NCBI GenBank assembly: GCA_037447655.1
Contig: JBBHKE010001957.1
Span: 1 to 64,000 of the forward strand
DNA length: 64,000 bases
Source of the DNA: Zygnema cylindricum
Lineage: Eukaryota > Streptophyta > Zygnematophyceae > Zygnematales > Zygnemataceae
Direction: 5' to 3'
Position 1 is the stretch's first letter. Each line of letters opens with the position of its first letter. The position numbers and the translations under genes were made by a program. Below are positions 33,790 to 47,359 of this stretch, in pieces. Below the pieces are notes generated by a model that made no database searches, was not told where the DNA came from, and saw only the letters and a list, made by a program, of their open reading frames with translations.

Positions 33790-36258
33790 TTTAATTAACA
33801 TTACTGTTCATTTTTAGTCACTTTTGAATTTTAACCCATATTGTTTTAATTTTGGAGGTAAAACAAATTTTTTCAACATGTCGACAATCATTTGTCTCTC
33901 ATCGGGTGTATCACGTTTGTAAATCAGTTTAATTATTTTTTTTTTCTCTCACAAAGCATAGTCTAATATCCATGTGTTTTGCTTCAAAATGGTGTTTTCA
34001 ATTTGATGTTAATGGAATTGCACCTTGATTATCAAGAAAAACGTTTTGAATCTCACTCTTTATAAATCATAATTTTTGAAAGAAATATTTTACTTACATT
34101 AATTCTTTTACAACTGCATAAAAAACCATATACTCGGCATCTATTGGAGACTGACCAACTACTTTCTATTGTTTACTACTCCACCAGCAAGCACTATATC
34201 AAATTTGCAAAACATAACCAAAGGTGGATCTTCTTATTTGCACATCACCATAAATGGCATCACTTTAACTGGTGATGTGAATTTCATTCCCCCCCAAATT
34301 CAACAATAGATCTCGAGTTCTTAGAAGATATCTCATCACCTTTTTAGTTTGCTTCACATTCTACCTTTTTAGGATTCTGACTTCTACTCAAGACTCCCAC
34401 GGCTGTTGCAATATCGGGTCTCTTACAGTTCATAAAATATATAAGACTTCCAACTACCTGTCTATATGGCTTTGAAGCCATAAACTCTTCCTCCCCTATC
34501 TCTAGACTCTCACAAACCATTATGTCTGAGTCTGAATCAATTCCTTCCAACTTTTGCTAGAATTCCATGTGAGTTACAAATCCTTTCACATCTTTCATTT
34601 CAAATCTTTCCAGCATATTACCTATAACTTCTTTCTGAGTCAACATAATCAGCCTTTTGTTTCTGTCTCTTTCTACGTGTATACCTAAGATATACTTAGC
34701 CTCTCCGAGGTCCTTTATCTCAAGCCTAGACCTTAAAGCCGCTTTAATGCGGTTTATTTTATCCATTGTCTTACTTATTTATAATAGATCATCCACATAT
34801 ACAGCAATGTAAATTATCCCATCCTCTCCTTGTAGAACATATAGAGAATGATCTCAGCTAATTCTCTTAAAACCTAGCCCAGTTAAAAACTCATCTAACT
34901 TCAAATTCTATTGCCTTCAAGCTTGTTTTAGTCCATACAAAGATTTCATCAGTTTACACACCAAATCCTCCCTTCTTTTTTATACATACATATTAGGTTT
35001 TTTCATATAAATGGTCTATTCTAACTCTCCATGCAAGAAAGCAGTTTTAACATCCATTTGTTGTATTTCTATATTCTTTATAGCCGCCAGATTTAGCAAA
35101 ATTCTAATTGTAAGAAATCTAACAACTAGAGAGAAGGTTTTTTCAAAATCAATACCTTCTTTTTGATTATACCCCTAGGCCACTAATCTCGCCTTATATC
35201 TTTCAATGGTGTTGTCCGGGTTTATTTTCACCTTGAATACCAATCTTTTGCCGATGGCTTTTTTGCCTGGAGGAAGATCCACCAGCTCCCACATTTGTGC
35301 CTCCATAATAGATTTCATTTCATGGTTCACCGCATCGATACATCAAGTGATGAAAAGACCTCCTGAATTGTTAAAGGCTCATCTGTAGTTGCAGAAAAAA
35401 AGAAAAGTCAAAGCTTGCTTGCAGACAGCTGCTACATCTCTTTCCCTTGGGAAATTTTGAGTTTGAAATCATCGGCATCATCTGATTTTTCATCTTTGTT
35501 TGAACTATAACCTGAGATGGTATTCACTGTGTAGAAGTTCTTTCGGCCTGAATTCTAACCTTTGGTGAACATCCTGTAAAGGCAACAGAGGAACTGAAAG
35601 AAAGGTTGTCCCACTTGCCTGTGGAAAGTAGACTCGCTGTGTATGGTGAAAAATAGCATATTCTTGTTTTTCCTCTGCCTCTTAATCTGGCATTTTAGAT
35701 AAGTCAACCAGATCCTGTTCATCTTAAATATGTATAATTCTAGAGATACCCACTTTTTATTTCTCAAATACAAAACTCTATAACCTTTTGCATTATCATC
35801 ATACCGCAAGAAAATCCCAAGTAAGCCCTTAGCCTCCATTTTCAATCAATTATTTTATGTGTCCAAAATATAGCACTTCTTACCAAAGATCTTAAAGTGA
35901 CTAACATCAGGTTTTTCTCCTGTCCAAAGTTCATAAAGTGTAATGCTAACAGATCTAAAAGCAATTCTGTTGTTAAAATAAACAAGATAGTTAAGTGTTT
36001 CAGCACATAATTTTAAATCTAGCCCTTTATCTGCAGGCATTGACCAAGCACTCACTGTCAGTGTCCTATTTAGTCTTTTAGAAACACCATTCTATTCCGG
36101 TGTATATCGAATTGTAAGATTGTGACTGATACCATCCTGAAAGAGAAATTCTTCGAATTCCTTTGATGTGTATTCTCCCCCATTGTCAGATCTTACCGCC
36201 AAGATTGGAACTTCATGATGCTTTTCCGCCCACTCTTTGTAATGTTTGAAGTGAGTTA
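33790..36258 (-). pseudogene. Decayed Copia pol (element G)
   Basis: Right to left: integrase C-terminal part (35855-36240, with ETLNYLVYFNNRI and ISITLYELWTGEKPDVSHFK-like text), linker, reverse transcriptase (34557-35300, with KDLGEAKYILGIHVERDR) and RNase H (from 34550 down, PYRQVVGSLIYFMNCKRPDI). Many stops and frameshifts. The integrase core is cut at 36258 by the LTR that follows. Confidence 0.8.
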
Positions 36259-37276
36259 TGCAACTCTAAGACCTCCATTGGCCTCAGAGTAAGCAGCTCA
36301 CACAAAGCCTGTAGAATAACCCTGACCCCTTTGTGTTTCGGCAAAAATAACTGCCACCTTTGCAGACAAAAACTCTGACCAACTGCACCCCTGTGAAGGC
36401 AAGACTCCTAGAGTCGATAGCAAAAAGAATCTCTGAATTTTCTCCCTTGACAAGTGAGCTATGGAGGGTCAAAGTTGACCTTTTTTTTACATTGGCTCCC
36501 TGGGAGAGAGGGATCTATCTACCAAACTTTCCTAAGTCCTCTCTCTAAAACTCTATCTGTTAAAGTACGGCACCAATCAAAATATTGTGTCGTACAGAAA
36601 GGTACACGTGTCGATGTACTTTTTGTACGGCCATTGTATGACATGGCCAACCAATCGACACATGTCATATCTAGATTCGTTCCTATAATCCTCCGAGATG
36701 CCGTAATCCAATGGGGTCGTGCCACATGTGAATCGATGTGGCGGTGACCGAAAAACCGCCAAAATCATATTTCGCGATCTCAACATCCTTCGCGGTCGTC
36801 CGACCAAAACCATGTTTTAATCATAGCCGTCATAAATCGTTGCGCGATATTTGTTTTGGAACCATATCATACTCCATACTTTACAAACCTGTATCTATGC
36901 GCAACGTCTATATTTTGAGTTAAATGAATTAGTTCACGCTTCATAATTTATATATCCCTTAAACCCTATATGTCTCAGCACCGATCATAGACTATAGGAT
37001 AAAACTACAGTCTATTTCAAACTTGACGGACGGCAGGTTCCAAGATCAAATCCAGGGTCGATCAAGTATATTTTGGTAAATCTACCAAAATTTGCCACCT
37101 GTCTCTCTATATCTTAAGCAGCATAAGCAGCCATGGCTCTAGCTTCCTCTTCAACTTTCAGTGATTGCGACAAGTGTGGGAGTTAAAAATAGGAGTTAGA
37201 AACAGACTGCTTTGGCTTCTTTTATGCCTTTCATTTTAGACCTAGAAAAAACTATAAATAACCATTAACTTCTATA
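36259..37276 (-). repeat. 3' LTR of element D, delta subfamily
   Basis: From TGCAACTCTAAGACC to AACTTCTATA on the plus strand, followed by the reverse complement of a polypurine tract (CTCCCCTAATTTTCTAG). This is the normal LTR/internal boundary on the 3' side. It resembles the LTRs of element F more than the LTR at 47966, which sits at the other end of D. Confidence 0.8.
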
Positions 37277-40111
37277 CTCCCCTAATTTTCTAGTCACTCT
37301 TTAATTTCAGACCACACTTCTCTCTACCAAAAATTAGCTTAGGGGAAGGCACAAGTTTGGTCATCATATCTGCTACCATCTCGCTATCTGGTCTGTACTC
37401 TAAACTGATTATTTTGTTTTCTACCTTATCTCAAACAAAACTGAGTCTAATGACCATGTGTTTGGCTTTAAAATGATGTTTAAGATTTGCAGCAATAGCG
37501 ATTGCTACTTGATTATCACAAAAAAAAATCTACACACCACTCTTAAAGTGACCAAGCTCACCAAGCAAAGACTTGACCCACATCAATTCTTTTACAGTAG
37601 AGCAAGAGGCCATGTACCCAGCCTCCATGGTGGACTGACCAATAACCTTTTGCTGCTTGCTGCTCCAACAGCAAGCCCCATCACCCACATACAATACAAA
37701 CCCAGACGTGCATCTCCTCATAGAAGCATCCCTATAGCTGGCACCACTCCAAGTGGTGATTTCAATACTATTCCCACCCAAATGTTACCATAGATCTCTA
37801 GTCCCTATGAGATATCTAAGGACTCTCTTAGCTCCCTCCCAATCTTTCTTAGTGGGAGCATTTAGACTCCTACTTAGTACTCCTACAACTGCGGCTTTGT
37901 CCGGACGGATACAATTCATGAAATATATTAGACTACCACAACTTGTCTATAAAGGATGGTTTGCATAAATCTTTTCTCTTTCGGGCCTACCTCATCATCT
38001 AAGATTATAACTCCCTCTTTCACACTCCCCTCACTTCCCTTCTTTAGTTCCATAGGAGTGGTACAACTATTAGCCTTGTCCATTTGGAATTTTTCTAATA
38101 TGTTTCCAATGGTTTTATTTTGAGTAAATCTTATAATCTTTTTATCTTTGTCTCTCTCTACCTGATTTCCCACAATATACCTTGCTTCTTCCATATCCTT
38201 CATCTCAAATCTTCATTTTAGATCATTTTTCAACTTATTTATTTTATCCCTATATTTAATTAAAACAAGCAAATCATCAACATAAATTGCAATAAAAATA
38301 ATTCCTTCCTCGTCTTCAAACAAAGAAATTGAGGGATCTGAGCTCATCCCAATATATCCCAAACTTGTAAGAAACTTATCTAGTTTCTTGTTCCATTGTC
38401 GAGGCGCCTGTTTCAGCCAATACAAAGATTTGATCAATCGGCATACCTTGCTCTCCTGCCCTTGCTCCACAAATCTTTCGGTTTGTCACATAAAAATCTT
38501 CCCTTCCAACTCTCCATGTAGGAAAGGCGTCTTGATGTCCATCAGATGCACTTCCATGTCTTCTGCTATTGCCATACTGAGAAGTATCCGAACAAAGGGA
38601 AACTTGACCACCACAGCAAAAGTCTCCTTGTAGTCAATTCCCTCTTTCTGTGTAAATCCCGTCGCCACTAACCGAGCCTTGTAGCGCTCAATGGTGTTAT
38701 CCGGGTTGGGTTTCAATTTGAATAACCACCTACACTGATTGGCTTCCTATCAAGGGGACAGTCCACCAATTCCCACGTATTGGCTACCATAATCGAAGCC
38801 ATCTCCTCATTAATTGCTTTCTTGCATCTGTTCCTCTCATAACATCTCATCGCCTCACCATAACTGTGTGGTTTATCGGGAGGAGACAGTTTGATTACCT
38901 TATTGTTAACTTGTTTCTCTTGCAGTTTTATGCTGCTTCTCCTTCCGCCCTCAAACTCTGATGCCGGAGTGGATGGCGATCGTGGATTCTTTCGAATAGT
39001 TTCGACTTCTCCCCTATCCCTCAATTCCGGGTCTATTTACACCACGTCTTCCGCTTCAGTTGGAGTTGGCACTGGGGGTTCCACGGCTGAATCCTTCTTG
39101 GTTTGATTTGTACCTGCAAGATCATCATCTTCTCGAAAACCTGAATAGTTAGGAAACTCAAAGTCATCGGAATTTTCTGACTCAAATCTGATTTTGACTG
39201 TCTTTGTATGCTTAAATGGATCTATAGATTTCCCTTCATACATGACCACTAAATACTTTACTATGATTATATCTTCTCTATTGAGATCATAAACTTTATA
39301 TCATTTTCCATCTTCATCATATCCTAGCAGATATCCTGGTTTTCTTTTTGGATCCAACTTCCAATTTGACTAATCTGTGTCTAGGCTGAATACTTAACTA
39401 CCAAAAACCTTTAAGTGTAAAACATCTCGTTTTTCGCCCGTCCATCCCTGATAAGGAGTTTGGCCTTTTACTGGCGAGGTAAGAACTCTATTCTTAAAAT
39501 AATTTGCACAGTTTATAGCTTCGGCCCAAAATCTCCTTCCAATTTTCTTATCTAAGAGCATACTCCTGGCACTATCACTTAGAGTTATAATTAACCTCTA
39601 CGCTACACCATTCTGCTCAAGATTTTCAGAAATTGTCTTTCTGTGTTGCACTCCATCTTCTCTCAGAAAATCCTCAAACAGATTGGAGGTATACTCTCCC
39701 CCATTATCACTCTTTACTCTCTTAATAGGGGTTTCATGAGTTTCTCACTCCATGCCTTATATTCGATAAAAACGTGTGGGGCCTCTGATATATTTTTGAA
39801 AAAATACACTCTAAAGTATCGAGACCAATCATCAGTGATTGTCATCATAAACCTTTTACCATCGGGAGAGGGCACTTTGGCCGATCCCCAAATATCAGTG
39901 TGTACCAAGTCTAACACTTTTTCCCCTTTATAAGTGGCTTCTTTTGGGAAGGGTAACCTGTGTGCCTCCCCTTGAGCATAACCACTAAAGTCACTCAGGT
40001 TTTCACTTTCTCCGAATTGAATTCCTTCCACTATTTCCATCTTTTTCATTTCTTTCAACTTATCTAAATGCACATGTCCAAGCCTCTTATGCCACAACAT
40101 AATATGATATA
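37277..40111 (-). pseudogene. Copia pol of element D, left part
   Basis: From right to left: GAG-pre-integrase (MLWHKRLGHVHLDKLKEMK, 39714-40100), integrase core, variable linker, reverse transcriptase (38213-38716, with AIYVDDLLVLIKY) and RNase H (37530-37968). Stops and frameshifts break it many times. It is cut at 40111 by element E and resumes at 46541. Confidence 0.85.
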
Positions 40112-41155
40112 TGCAATTCTGTGTCCTCCATTGGACTACAAAATACAGGAAGCCTTTAGATAGTTATTAGCTAACCCAATTTCAATGGAAACCACTGCTA
40201 CATAAGCACAAAAGTAGACAATCTGACTACATCCTTGTGCAGCGTGGACTCCCGTGAGTCCGTAGAAAAAGAAATCTCTGAAAACGCCCAACCACGCGAT
40301 AAGTTATAGGGTGGCAAAGATGCTAATTTATACAAACTCTCAAAGAGAGGGAGGACTATCTTCCTGATTTTTCCTAAGTCCTAGATTTCCTAGTTCCTCC
40401 CACAGCCCCTATCTACTGCATGTACGAACCAATTAGAACACTGTACAGTAGCAGAAAGTACTACTGCCGATGTACTTTTTGTACGGCCTATGTACGACAA
40501 GGCCATTAGGCGGACGCGTGTCCATTTTCCACTCGTCCGTGCGTTCCTCAGAATTCCTGCGACCGAATGTCGTCTCTCCACGTGGCGCCATGTCATGCCA
40601 CGTCACTAAATGCCAAAGTGACCATTCTGAGATTTCGGCGATGATGTGCGCCGTCAGATTTGACGCGAAATGTAATCTGAGCTGTAATAAATACTTGCGC
40701 GATATTTGTTTCAATGTCGAAACAAAATGCGCGATATGCGTTTCAAATTAGTATAGTACTTCGTACTTTATCAAAATTATCTATGCATGCCGTAAAGATT
40801 TTCAGTTAAATGATTTTTGTATAGTACAATAGTTTAAATACTAATCAAACCCTATATATCCTAACGGACATCTACGACAGACTGGTAAGAGCTAACGGCT
40901 ACGCCGCGCTCTCCCGGTCGGGGGTTCGAGTCCGGCCGGACTCAATCTTTTGTTGAGAGTGACTTTAGTCACTCTTTAGTCCTTCCCATGGAGCTGAGGC
41001 AACCATGGCTCCATCGCTCTCTCTCTCGTTCAGTGACTACAACAAGTATGGGGGCGAGAGAGAAGAGATGGAGGCACGCTGCCTGCATTTTCTTTGTGTG
41101 TTTTCCTCAAATTAATTTAGACCTAGAAAATACAATAAAACTACTTATTTCAACA
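40112..41155 (-). repeat. 3' LTR of element E
   Basis: TGCAATTCTG to ATTTCAACA, with CTCCCCTTATTTTCTAG after it (polypurine tract complement). Contains a perfect B box GGTTCGAGTCC at 40923-40933, the 16-base palindrome GAGTCCGGCCGGACTC overlapping it, and GAGTGACTTTAGTCACTC. Confidence 0.9.
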
Positions 41156-41168
41156 CTCCCCTTATTTT

Positions 41169-44100
41169 CTAGTCTAATTTTAACTTTTTTTTTAATCCAC
41201 ATTTTTCTCTACAATATTTTAACTTTGGAGAGGGCACAGGTTTGGTCATCATGTCAGACACCATTTCCTCATCAGATCTATATACAAGATTCACTATTTT
41301 ATTCTCCATTTTTTCTCTTACAAAACAAAATCTTATGTCCATATCTTTAGCCTAAAAATGATGTTTTGGATTGGCTGCAATAGCTATGGCCCCTTGATTA
41401 TCACAAAACACTTCAAGCACTCCCTCCTTCATATACCCCAGTTCTTGCAGCAAGGACTTGACCCACATCAACTCTTTCACAGCAGAACAAGAGGCCATGT
41501 ACTCAGCCTCGATAGTGGACTGAGCAACCACCTTTCGTTGCTTACTGCTCCAACAGCAAGCACCTTCCCCAACATACAACACATACCTAGAAGTGCATCG
41601 TCTCATAGGTGCGTCCCCATAATTAGTGTCACTCCAAGTAGTGATGTCAGTGTGCTCCCCTCCCAAATGCAACCATAACTCTCTAGTTCCCACCAGATAT
41701 CTCATGACTCTCTTGGCAGCCTCCCAGTCTCTCTTCCTATGATCATTAAGACTCCTACTGAGTACTCCAACTGCTGCCGCTATGTCCGGTCTGGTACAAT
41801 TCATAAAATAGATTAAACTTTGTACGACCTGTCTATAAGGAATAGACTTCATAAATTCTCTCTCCTCTACACTCATCTGATCGTCTAAGATCATCACTCC
41901 TCCTTTTACACTCCCATCACTTCTTTTTTTCAAGTCCATGAGAGTGGTACAACTGTTAGCATTTTCCATCTGGAAATTTTCAAGCATATTACCTATTGCT
42001 TCTTTCTGAGTAAGTCTGAAAAATCTTCTTACCCTTATCTTTCTCCATTTGAATCCCCAAAATATATCTTGCTTCCCCTAAATCCTTCATGTTGAATCTG
42101 CTTCTAAGATCTTTCTTTAAATTATTGATCTTTTCCACAGATTTACTCAACACAAGCAGATCATCCACATAAATTGCAATAAAAATTACACCATTCTCAT
42201 CCTCAAACATATAGATAGAATGGTCAAAACTGATACGGATATATCCCAAACCTGTAAGAAACTCATCTAGTTTCTTATTCCACTGTCGGGGAGCCTGCTT
42301 CAGTCCATATAAGGACTTTATGAGTCTGCAGACTTTGCTCACATCTCCTTTTTCCACGAACCCCTCTGGTTATCTCATAAAAATTTCTTCCTCTAACTCA
42401 CCATTAAGAAAAGCATTCTTAATGTCCATCTGGTGTATTTCCATATCTTTCACTGCGGCTAGACTGAGGAAAATCCTTATTGATGGGAACCAAACAACAA
42501 GAGCAAAGGTCTCCTCATAGTCAATCCGCTCCTTTTCGGTGAATCCTTTTGCTACCAATCGAGCCTTATATCTCTCAATGGTATTATCTGGGTTCAGTTT
42601 TAGTTTAAAAACCCATTTACACCCAATAGGTTTTCTATCTGGAGGGCAATCCGCTAGTTCCCAAGTATTTGCTTCCATGATAGAAGCCATTTCATCATTT
42701 ATGGCTCTAATCCATCTTTCTTTTTCTGGACTATTCACTGCCTCTGAGTGAGACTGAGGCTCATCTCCGTGAGATAGCTTAGTTACCTTATGAGTGGCTT
42801 GTTTTTCCTGTATCCGTTTGCTGCTCTTTCTTCCTCCGTGAAACTCCGAAGCTAGAATAGATGGAAGTCTTGGATTTCTTCTCACTGTCTCATTGGCTCC
42901 CCTATCCATGGAAGTTGATTCTTGTCCCGCTTCTTCTATCTCCTCGGAGTCCATAGGAGTATGTGAGGTTTCCGGTGAGTCTCTTATATCTTGGATCTCC
43001 CCTGAATCTGCAATCACAGTTTCACTCATGTCCCTTTCAAGAACGACCAAGTTCTCCTCACTTTCTAACTCAAATCTGATCCTTATCTTCTTTGTATATT
43101 TGAAAGGGTCAAATAACTTCCCTTCATCCATGACAACTAAGTGTTTGACCAGAATGATATCTTTCTTTGCCAAGTCATAGACTCTATATCCCTTAATATC
43201 CTCATCATATCCCACAAAGTATCCAGGTTTTCCCTTAGCATCTAGCTTCCAGTTTTTCCTATCCGTGTCAAGACTGTAAACTTGGCTACCAAATACTTTA
43301 AGGTGTGAGATATCTTGTTTTCTTCCAAGCAATCTCTCACAAGGTGTCACTCCCTTTATAGCTGAGGTAAGGACTCTATTCTTAATGTAGTTGGCACAGT
43401 TCATTGCTTCTGCCCAATATCTCTTTGCTATTTTCTTGTCTGCCATCATACTATATGCACTATCTCCTAGTGTTCCATTCAACCTCTCAGCTACAGCATT
43501 TTGTTCTGGGTTATATGGTACAGTTTTCTGGTGTTGCACTCCCTCATCTCTTAGATATTCCTCAAACTGGTTAGAGGTATATTCCCCCCAATTATCACTC
43601 CTTATCCTCTTAATGGGGGTTTCATGCAACTTTGCACTCCAGGCTTTATATTCTTTGAAGTAAGTTGATGCTTTAGACTTTGTTTATAGAAAGTAGACTC
43701 TAGAGTAACTAGACCAGTCATCAGTTATTGTCATCATAAACCTCTTTCCTCCAACCGAATGCACTTTTGCAAGTCCCCAAATATCTGTGTGGACCAAATC
43801 TAACACTTTCTCACCACTATATGTGGCAGCTTTAGGTTAGGGAGGTCTGTGAGCATTACTTTGAGCACAGCCACTACAATCATTTATCATTTCATTATCC
43901 CCAAACTAAATGCCTTCTACTACTCCAAGTTTTTTCATTTCCCTCAACCTATCAAAATGCACATGCCCCAACCGCTTATGCCAAATCATCATTTTAGGAA
44001 CACCAACATAGTAAGCAATCTTCTTTTCATTACTCAGTTTTAGCGTAAACATTCCTTGGCTACCCTTATCTGCCGTGAAGTAAACTACATCCCCATACTT

Positions 44101-45515
44101 AGCTATAAAGACTCCTTTTCTAGTGAAGGTATCAAACTCTTTGTCATCTAACACAGACGTAGAGACAAGATTTTTACTCAGCTGAGGAATGTAGAGTACA
44201 TCTGAGAATGTAAGTATAGAATTCTTACCCTCCACTAAGACTTTTAGATCTACTGAGCCCACTAGATCTGTAGTAACCACTCTCCCATCCCCAAACTCAA
44301 TCTTTACAGTAGGGATCTTTCTTAGCTTAGTGAAAAGTTCTTTATCACGACACATATGCATGGATGCATCTGAGTTGATAATCCATCCTTCCTGTGGAGC
44401 TTCCCGAATTGCTCCAAGGGCGCACTTCTGTCTTCGAGGGATCTCCTTTTCCTCCAGACTCTCGTCAAGAAGAAGCTCCCCATCCTCCTCAGAGGACTCA
44501 TCCTCGGTTTCTCCTGTCACTTTAGTAACCACAAGTGCCTTATTCTTCCCTCCGGAAGAACCCCCTCCACGGTTCTCTTGGAGCCTCAGCTCCGACAGCT
44601 TGACACAATCTGCGATGAAGTGTCCCGACTTCTTGCAAAAATGACAAAGACCCTTTGGGGGGCTCGGTCCCCCAGAATTATCTCTTTCCCCTCTATAAGG
44701 TTTCTTTGGGTCCTTCCCCCATCGGTCCCCTCCTACTCCTAGAGCTTGAATGCTCTTTCCTCCTCTCCTAATCTCCATTCTGTTTTCTTGCACAAGTATC
44801 ATCCTAACCACTGTGTTCCATTTCCATGAACTATCAGGCATCTCCTGTACTCGGTACACTATGTTCTCAAACTCATTTGGTAACTTCATGATAAGAGTGT
44901 TATCTTTCATTTTCATTGTGTCTGTCCACCCGGCACTTTCCATCTCCATATACAAACAAGAATGATCATTACAGTAATCAAACATCTTTCCTCCTTTGTA
45001 AGTGTAACTCACTAGTTTTTGCTCAGTCAATTGGAGCTTCTGAATAGTTCCAGCTCTATAAATCTCCACCAAACTCACCCACAACTCCTCGGCCTTGTAA
45101 ATGTGAAGATGAGGGGTGGCCAAAATCTTTAGTGAGGTGCCTCAGAATGAAGTTCTTGGCAGCCATGTTTACATCCTCCCACATTTGAGTATCGTTCTCC
45201 ACGGTCTTCACTGTCGCCGCTCCCGGTACTGTGGCAATAGGAGTGAGGGGTATCTCTTTCCCTTTCCTTTTTTTGGAGACACACTGTTGTCCCCATCATC
45301 TGCCTCTCTGCTGAGGCACCCGTTGCTGTAGGAAATCTTACTCCTTCAAATCCTGGTGGAGTTCCCAAAGGTGGACGTTTCACTTGTCAACAGACGATAC
45401 CACATTTTTCGCACAAAGCTCCCATCATCATGGCTTCCCAATAGATGAACCCAGATCCATTGAAGGTGGGCACCCTAGAGGGTGGTCCCCTAACCTGCAA
45501 TTCTGTGTCCTCCAT
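41169..45515 (-). pseudogene. Gag-pol of element E
   Basis: Start at 45515 in the LTR. Gag is frameshifted near 45125, then open for 405 codons (to 43906) through the CCHC knuckle (CHFCKKSGHFIADC), a protease site altered to NSDA, and the pre-integrase domain. Integrase to early reverse transcriptase is open for 419 codons (42370-43629; SDNWGEYTS, CKWVFKLKLNPDNTIERYKA). Reverse transcriptase with AIYVDDLLVLS (41989-42357) and RNase H (41352-41987) follow, each in its own frame. Stop at 41169. Confidence 0.9.
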
Positions 45516-46540
45516 TAGACTACAGAATACTCGAAGCCTCTAGATAGTTATTAGCTAACCCACTTTAAATGGAAACCACTGCTACACAAGCAGACAAGCA
45601 GACAATTTGAGTGCATCCTTGTGGAGTGTGGACTCCTTTGAGTGCGTAGAAAAAGAAATCTCTGAAAACGCAGAACTAGGCGATAAGTTATAGGGTGGCA
45701 AAGATGCCAATATATAAAAACTCTCAAAGAGAGAGAGGACTATCTTCCTGATTTTTCCTAAGTCCTAGTTTTTCCTAGTTCCTCTCACAACCCCTATCTA
45801 CTGCAAGTACGAACCAATCAAAACACTGTACAGTACCAGAAAGTACTACTGCCGATGTACTTTATGTACGGCCTCTGTACGACAAGGCCATTAGGCGGAC
45901 GCGTGTCCATTTTCCACTCGTCCGTACGTTCCTCGGAATTCCTGCGACCGAATGTCGTCTCTCCACGTGGCGCCAAGTCATGCCACGTCACTAAATGCCA
46001 AATTGACCATCCCTAGATTTCAGCGATGATGTGCGCCGTCAGATTTGATGCGAAATGTAATCTCAGCCGTAATAAATACTTGCGCGATATTTGTTTCGAT
46101 GTCGAAACAAAATGCACGATATGTGTTTCAAATTAGTATGGTACTTCGTACTTTATCAAACTGTATCTATGCATGCATAAAGATTTTGAGTTAAATGATT
46201 TTTGTATAGTACAATAGTTTAAATACTAATCAAACCCTATATATCCTAACGGACTTCTATGACTTACTGGTTAGAGCTAACGGCTACGCCGCGCTCTGCC
46301 GGTCGGGGGTTCGAGTCCTGCCAAACTCAACCTTTTGTTGAGAGTGACTTAAGTCACTCTTTAGTCCTTCCCATGGAGCTGAGGCATCCATGGCTCCATC
46401 GCCCTTTCTCTCCTTCAGTGACTACAACAAGTATGGGGGCGAGAGAAAAGAGATGGAGGCAGGCTGCCTACATTTTCTTTGTATGTTTTCCGCTAATTAA
46501 TTTAGACCTAGAAAATACAATAAAACTACTAATTTCAACA
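45496..46540 (-). repeat. 5' LTR of element E
   Basis: TGCAATTCTGTGTCC to ATTTCAACA. Contains A-box-like TGACTTACTGG (46260-46270) and a perfect B box GGTTCGAGTCC (46308-46318) on the plus strand, spaced as in a tRNA gene, and the 18-base palindrome GAGTGACTTAAGTCACTC nearby. GTAC, CCACGTGG and CCAAT motifs lie on the TATA-proximal side. Confidence 0.9.
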
Positions 46541-46668
46541 ATAAACACCAGCAAAGTAAAGTTTCTTCTTTTCATTGCTTAAAATCAGCCTAAACATCCC
46601 TTGGCTACCTTTATTTGCAGTGAAATAAACTTCCTCCTCAAAGTTAGCATTAAAGGGTCCCTTCCTAG
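46541..46668 (-). pseudogene. Gag/pre-integrase remnant of element D
   Basis: Continuation of D after element E (AAGTTTCTTCTTTTCATTGC, AACATCCCTTGGCTACC); matches the same region of element F at 51745-51875. It is cut at 46668 by LTR H. Confidence 0.75.
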
Positions 46669-47359
46669 TGTCCCCAAGCAAACGAGACATATACTAGGTC
46701 TGCAAATTTGCCACAACAAAGTAAATAAACCAAAGAAACCACATGCAGAATTTTACAACAATTTGCCAAAATATTATAATGATCTTACAATTCAAAATTC
46801 ACAAAAACTGCTTTGCAGTTTTTCCATACAAGTAATTCCTTTCTCTAAATTATTCTAAGTCCTACATATACAAGCGAACCTATAGCTGATCTTAACCGTA
46901 CCACAATTACCTTGGTCCACCGGTACACTAAATCTTTATCAAACAAAACCCCGCCATAATCTTTACGAAGTATTTACTTCAATCTTAACTCTAGTCTCCA
47001 CTAAGATATGCAACAAAAGTTCATTACTGAAATGACGGTGCAGTCAATATTTCTCTTCCAAAAATGGCGCCGAACTTTGTCTGCCGTCCGCGCACTCATT
47101 CATCAAAGAAGATGAACCTCCACGTGTAAATCCGGTCCCCAAATGAATTTGTACTTCGTCATCCAGATCAAACAACTTTGACTCCCTCACGGACTGACAA
47201 GTGTACTTGAAGTGTACTGAACCTGTGTACTCCCATTAGAGTTACATACCACACTAAACTTTGTCTTACGCCAATTTAGTCTGGACACAAAATCACTAAG
47301 TCCATAATCTCCTTCTCACACACAAGATATAGAGAGGACTAAAGGTTTCCAAAACAACA
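46669..47359 (-). repeat. LTR H, a family distinct from the others
   Basis: 691 bp from TGTCCCCAAG to AAAACAACA, followed by CTCCCCTAAACC (polypurine tract complement) and the end of a Copia pol. It shows no clear similarity to the alpha, beta, gamma or delta LTRs. It interrupts D right after CTTCCTAG. Confidence 0.7.

Larger units (their letters stand above)
40112..46540 (-). mobile_element. Copia element E, full length, inserted in D
   Basis: Two alpha LTRs (40112-41155 and 45496-46540, about 1045 bp each) enclose a complete set of gag-pol domains. Flanks are ATATA on the left and ATAAA on the right, a five-base duplication with one change. The gag/pre-integrase sequence of D is cut here and continues past 46540. 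All coding regions are damaged, so the copy is non-autonomous. Confidence 0.9.

Noticed and set aside
46260-46320. Possible genuine tRNA gene with A and B boxes
   Set aside because: The T stem is mispaired and no acceptor or anticodon arm can be completed; kept only as a tRNA-like LTR segment.
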